From: Symbiodinium natans
Lineage: Eukaryota > Sar > Dinophyceae > Suessiales > Symbiodiniaceae
Direction: 5' to 3'
DNA length: 64,000 nucleotides
NCBI GenBank assembly: GCA_905221605.1
Contig: CAJNDS010002413.1
Span: forward strand, 1,010,641-1,074,640
A model generated the notes under the pieces. It searched no databases and was not told the origin of the DNA. It worked only from the letters and a program-made list of their open reading frames with translations. The position numbers were made by a program, and so were the translations under genes. Below are positions 62,200 through 64,000 of this stretch, piece by piece (the stretch's first letter is position 1; each line of letters starts with the position of its first letter).

Positions 62200-63299
62200 G
62201 TGCGTGGTCTTCGTTCATGGTGGTGCCTGGGTGCGCGGGAACTTCCAAAATTTCATCAAGACCCCCTTCGGCCCCTGGGCGTGGTTTTGAGGTTTCTTTT
62301 TTGTTTTCGGGTTTAGGGTTTAGGGTGCTAACCTTAAACCTTAAACAGCCTTAAACCCTAAACCAGCCCCAAACCCTCAACCCTAAACCCCAGCCCGGAG
62401 TTTTAAGGGCGCGAAAACCTTAAACCCTAAACCCTAGCCCGAAACCCTAAACTTTGAGGGTTCGAGCATGTGCTTGGAGCCCCCCTCCCCCCCCCCCCCC
62501 GAAAATTGAATTGGGGATGTCCGCAAACAGGGGTACCCTTTTTGGGGGCCCCTTCAAGGGGAATCTATTCAATTTGGGGTATCAAACCCTATTTCGGAAA
62601 AACAGCCAATTAGGCTTTTGTCTCAAGCCCTAAACCCTCAACCTCTGAGGAACACGTAAACCCCTAAACCACTAGAAACCCTCAACCCTGTAAGCCCTTC
62701 CTTCTTAGGCCATCCGAGAGAACTCGGAACCAGGGAACTAGGGACTTAGGTACCTTGGATTAGGGTTTAGGGTTTAGGGTCTAGGGCTTAGGGTTCTAGG
62801 GTTTAGGGTTTCCCACCTGCAGCACCTGTCTTAAGGAATCGAATTCCTTAATTCCCTACTGAGAACTGAGAACCCCCCTCGGTCCTACGCCCCTAACCCA
62901 TGCATCCTAAACCCGAAACCCTTTAAACCCTAAACCCTAAAACCCTAAACCCTACAACGGTAAGACCCTAAACCCGAAAAACTTTTAAAACCCTCAAACC
63001 CCAAACCCTAGAACGCCAATCCCCAAACCCTAACCCCCCCCAAGCCCTAATTGCTAAACTCTAAACCCCCAAACCCAAGAACTGGGATGTCATACTAACA
63101 GTCCTTAGTCGGGATTATGATAGGGGTTCCCTTTCATCCTAATAGGACTGCTAGCATATGGGGAACATCCCAACGAATCCCAACCCGAAATTCCTGAACC
63201 CCAAGCCGAAACCCTAAACCCTAAATCTTAGACCCAATGAAAATCGCAAAGGCGACCTCCTGTGCTCACTGGGCTGGGCCTGCGCCTCTGTGCGCTTCG
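62200..63299 (+). CDS. Alpha/beta hydrolase (HGGAW esterase type), two exons, partial
   Basis: Exon 1, 62200-62270, reads V-V-F-V-H-G-G-A-W-V-R-G-N-F-Q. The H-G-G-x-W motif forms the oxyanion hole of carboxylesterase / kynurenine-formamidase / prenylcysteine-methylesterase type hydrolases. Exon 2, 63252-about 63299, continues G-D-L-L-C-S-L-G-W-A-C-A-S-V-R-F, matching the G-x-L-x-x-x-G-W-x-x-x-x-V-x-Y-R strand that follows. They join with a GC donor at 62271 and AG|G at 63250-63251, phase 1. The intron (981 bp) holds telomere-like repeats, a C tract and a family B fold-back element. The catalytic Ser, Asp and His exons are not in the window, and the N-terminus is not identified. Confidence 0.75.
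63082..63172. mobile_element. Fold-back mini-element, family B copy
   Basis: Starts CTGGGATGTCATACTAACAG and ends GGGGAACATCCCA. The inner AGTCCTTAG and CTAATAGGACT arms pair. It is somewhat shortened. Confidence 0.7.
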
Positions 63300-63429
63300 G
63301 CGGCAGCGCCCTCACCAAGAACGCGCACCCCATAACCCAAAGCCCTACAAATACAAGTGATGCTGGGTTTAGGGTTTAGGGTTCAGGGTTTATGTTTTAG
63401 GGCTGCGATGATTATTCTGATAAGGGCCG

Positions 63430-63955
63430 TCAAGCTCGGATAGTTGGCTGAGGTTCCTTGTTGTGTCCCGGGGGGTGGTGATACTACTTAAACGATTTTT
63501 TCTGTTGTTGTAGCAGGTTCAATTTCTGATTGCTGCATCAAACTTGGTAACCATCCGGCTGTGGACACCTACGCAAGGGGGCCGCACAAATGAACGGTTC
63601 ATCGCAGAACTATAAGGAATACAACGCACGATATGGCTTACATGCGGAATTCTTCTGTGCAGCATCATAGTTTTCGCTAACCAGAATTGCCTGTTTGCCT
63701 TGGAAATCGATACATGCCTTTTTCGTTCGCCAGCAGAAATGAAGATTTGAAAGAAAACTTTCAAACTGCATGGAGAGCCACATATTTCTGAAAAATGAAC
63801 TGTAAACCCAAAATCCCTTTTGACACCTTTAGGCAGGAGGATCGTGCCAAGGCAAGCTCGAAGCCAGAGCCCTCTCAACCAAGGAGCATCCGCTAATTCC
63901 TGGTAGGGTTCAGGCTCCAGGGTATATCTTCGGACAGCTTCAAACCGTAGCAGAC
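63430..63955. other. Unique segment without telomere-like repeat
   Basis: About 500 bp with ordinary base composition. A 119-codon minus-strand ORF (63519-63878) covers most of it but shows no recognisable domain or signal. It could be intron or intergenic sequence downstream of the hydrolase exon. Confidence 0.4.
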
Positions 63956-63963
63956 TAACCCTA

Positions 63964-64000
63964 CACGCCTAAACCCTAAACCCTAAACCCTAAACCCTGA
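63964..64000 (-). repeat. (CCCTAAA)n tract at window end
   Basis: Four to five CCCTAAA units up to the window edge. It cannot be said whether the tract continues. Confidence 0.9.

Noticed and set aside
1-64000. Window as a true chromosome end
   Set aside because: Telomere-type tracts alternate in orientation, are interrupted, and contain split genes and a complete retrotransposon; no terminal array is seen.

Overview
The window reads as nuclear DNA of a dinoflagellate, most likely a Symbiodiniaceae-type genome. Three things point there. Telomere-type heptamers (TTTAGGG / CCCTAAA) are scattered through almost the whole window in both orientations. The clearest split gene uses GC, GT and GA splice donors with AG|G acceptors. 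One Ty1/copia element has the domain build I associate with dinoflagellates. No prokaryotic gene, rRNA, tRNA or CRISPR array was recognised.

Region 1-15.2 kb. The apparent junk of telomere-like tracts and short unique islands hides the 3' half of a plus-strand TM9SF (nonaspanin/EMP70) gene. Twelve tiny exons (16 to 86 bp) between 1290 and 15216 join in frame into 525 nt ending in a stop. They read through the motifs of the last TM9SF membrane segments and end in the expected S-S-I-K-I-D tail. The introns (about 0.5 to 3.1 kb) are packed with telomere-like heptamers, fold-back mini-elements and homopolymer tracts. A 122-codon unknown ORF (4414-4782) sits inside one intron.

Region 15.2-39.8 kb. 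The same mosaic continues: telomere-like tracts, six families of small fold-back repeats, octamer variant arrays, G/C tracts and short coding-like islands I cannot assign. From 32.4 to 35.5 kb the telomere tracts thin out and are replaced by a cluster of at least twelve hairpins with a constant stem (GTGCGTTT/AAACGCAC) and variable loops. A microsatellite complex lies at 38.07-38.55 kb.

Region 39812-49719. A complete Ty1/copia LTR retrotransposon of 9908 bp. It has 221-bp LTRs with no visible difference, a 5-bp target duplication CCCTA inside a telomere-like tract, a half-tRNA(iMet)-type primer site and a polypurine tract. Its order is Gag (CCCH plus CCHC fingers), two retropepsin-like domains, a cytosine-methyltransferase-like domain, DD35E integrase, a 2-oxoglutarate/Fe(II) oxygenase-like domain, coiled coil, reverse transcriptase, RNase H, and a membrane-plus-cysteine tail. 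Four single-base frame breaks, in two compensating pairs, interrupt it.

Region 49.7-64 kb. Telomere mosaic again, with a degenerate tandem repeat (50.5-50.95 kb), a C19G22 palindrome (53.43 kb) and a 15-bp GC-rich minisatellite interleaved with very AT-rich blocks (56.1-58.05 kb). There are further plus-strand exon fragments: an FKBP-type PPIase end (61063-61252) whose intron is almost pure TTTAGGG, and an alpha/beta hydrolase (62200-63299) running toward the window end.

Overall, genes here seem to be transcribed in one direction and broken into very small exons by introns made largely of telomere-like repeats and fold-back elements. The heptamer TTTAG|GG itself carries the AG|G acceptor used by these genes.
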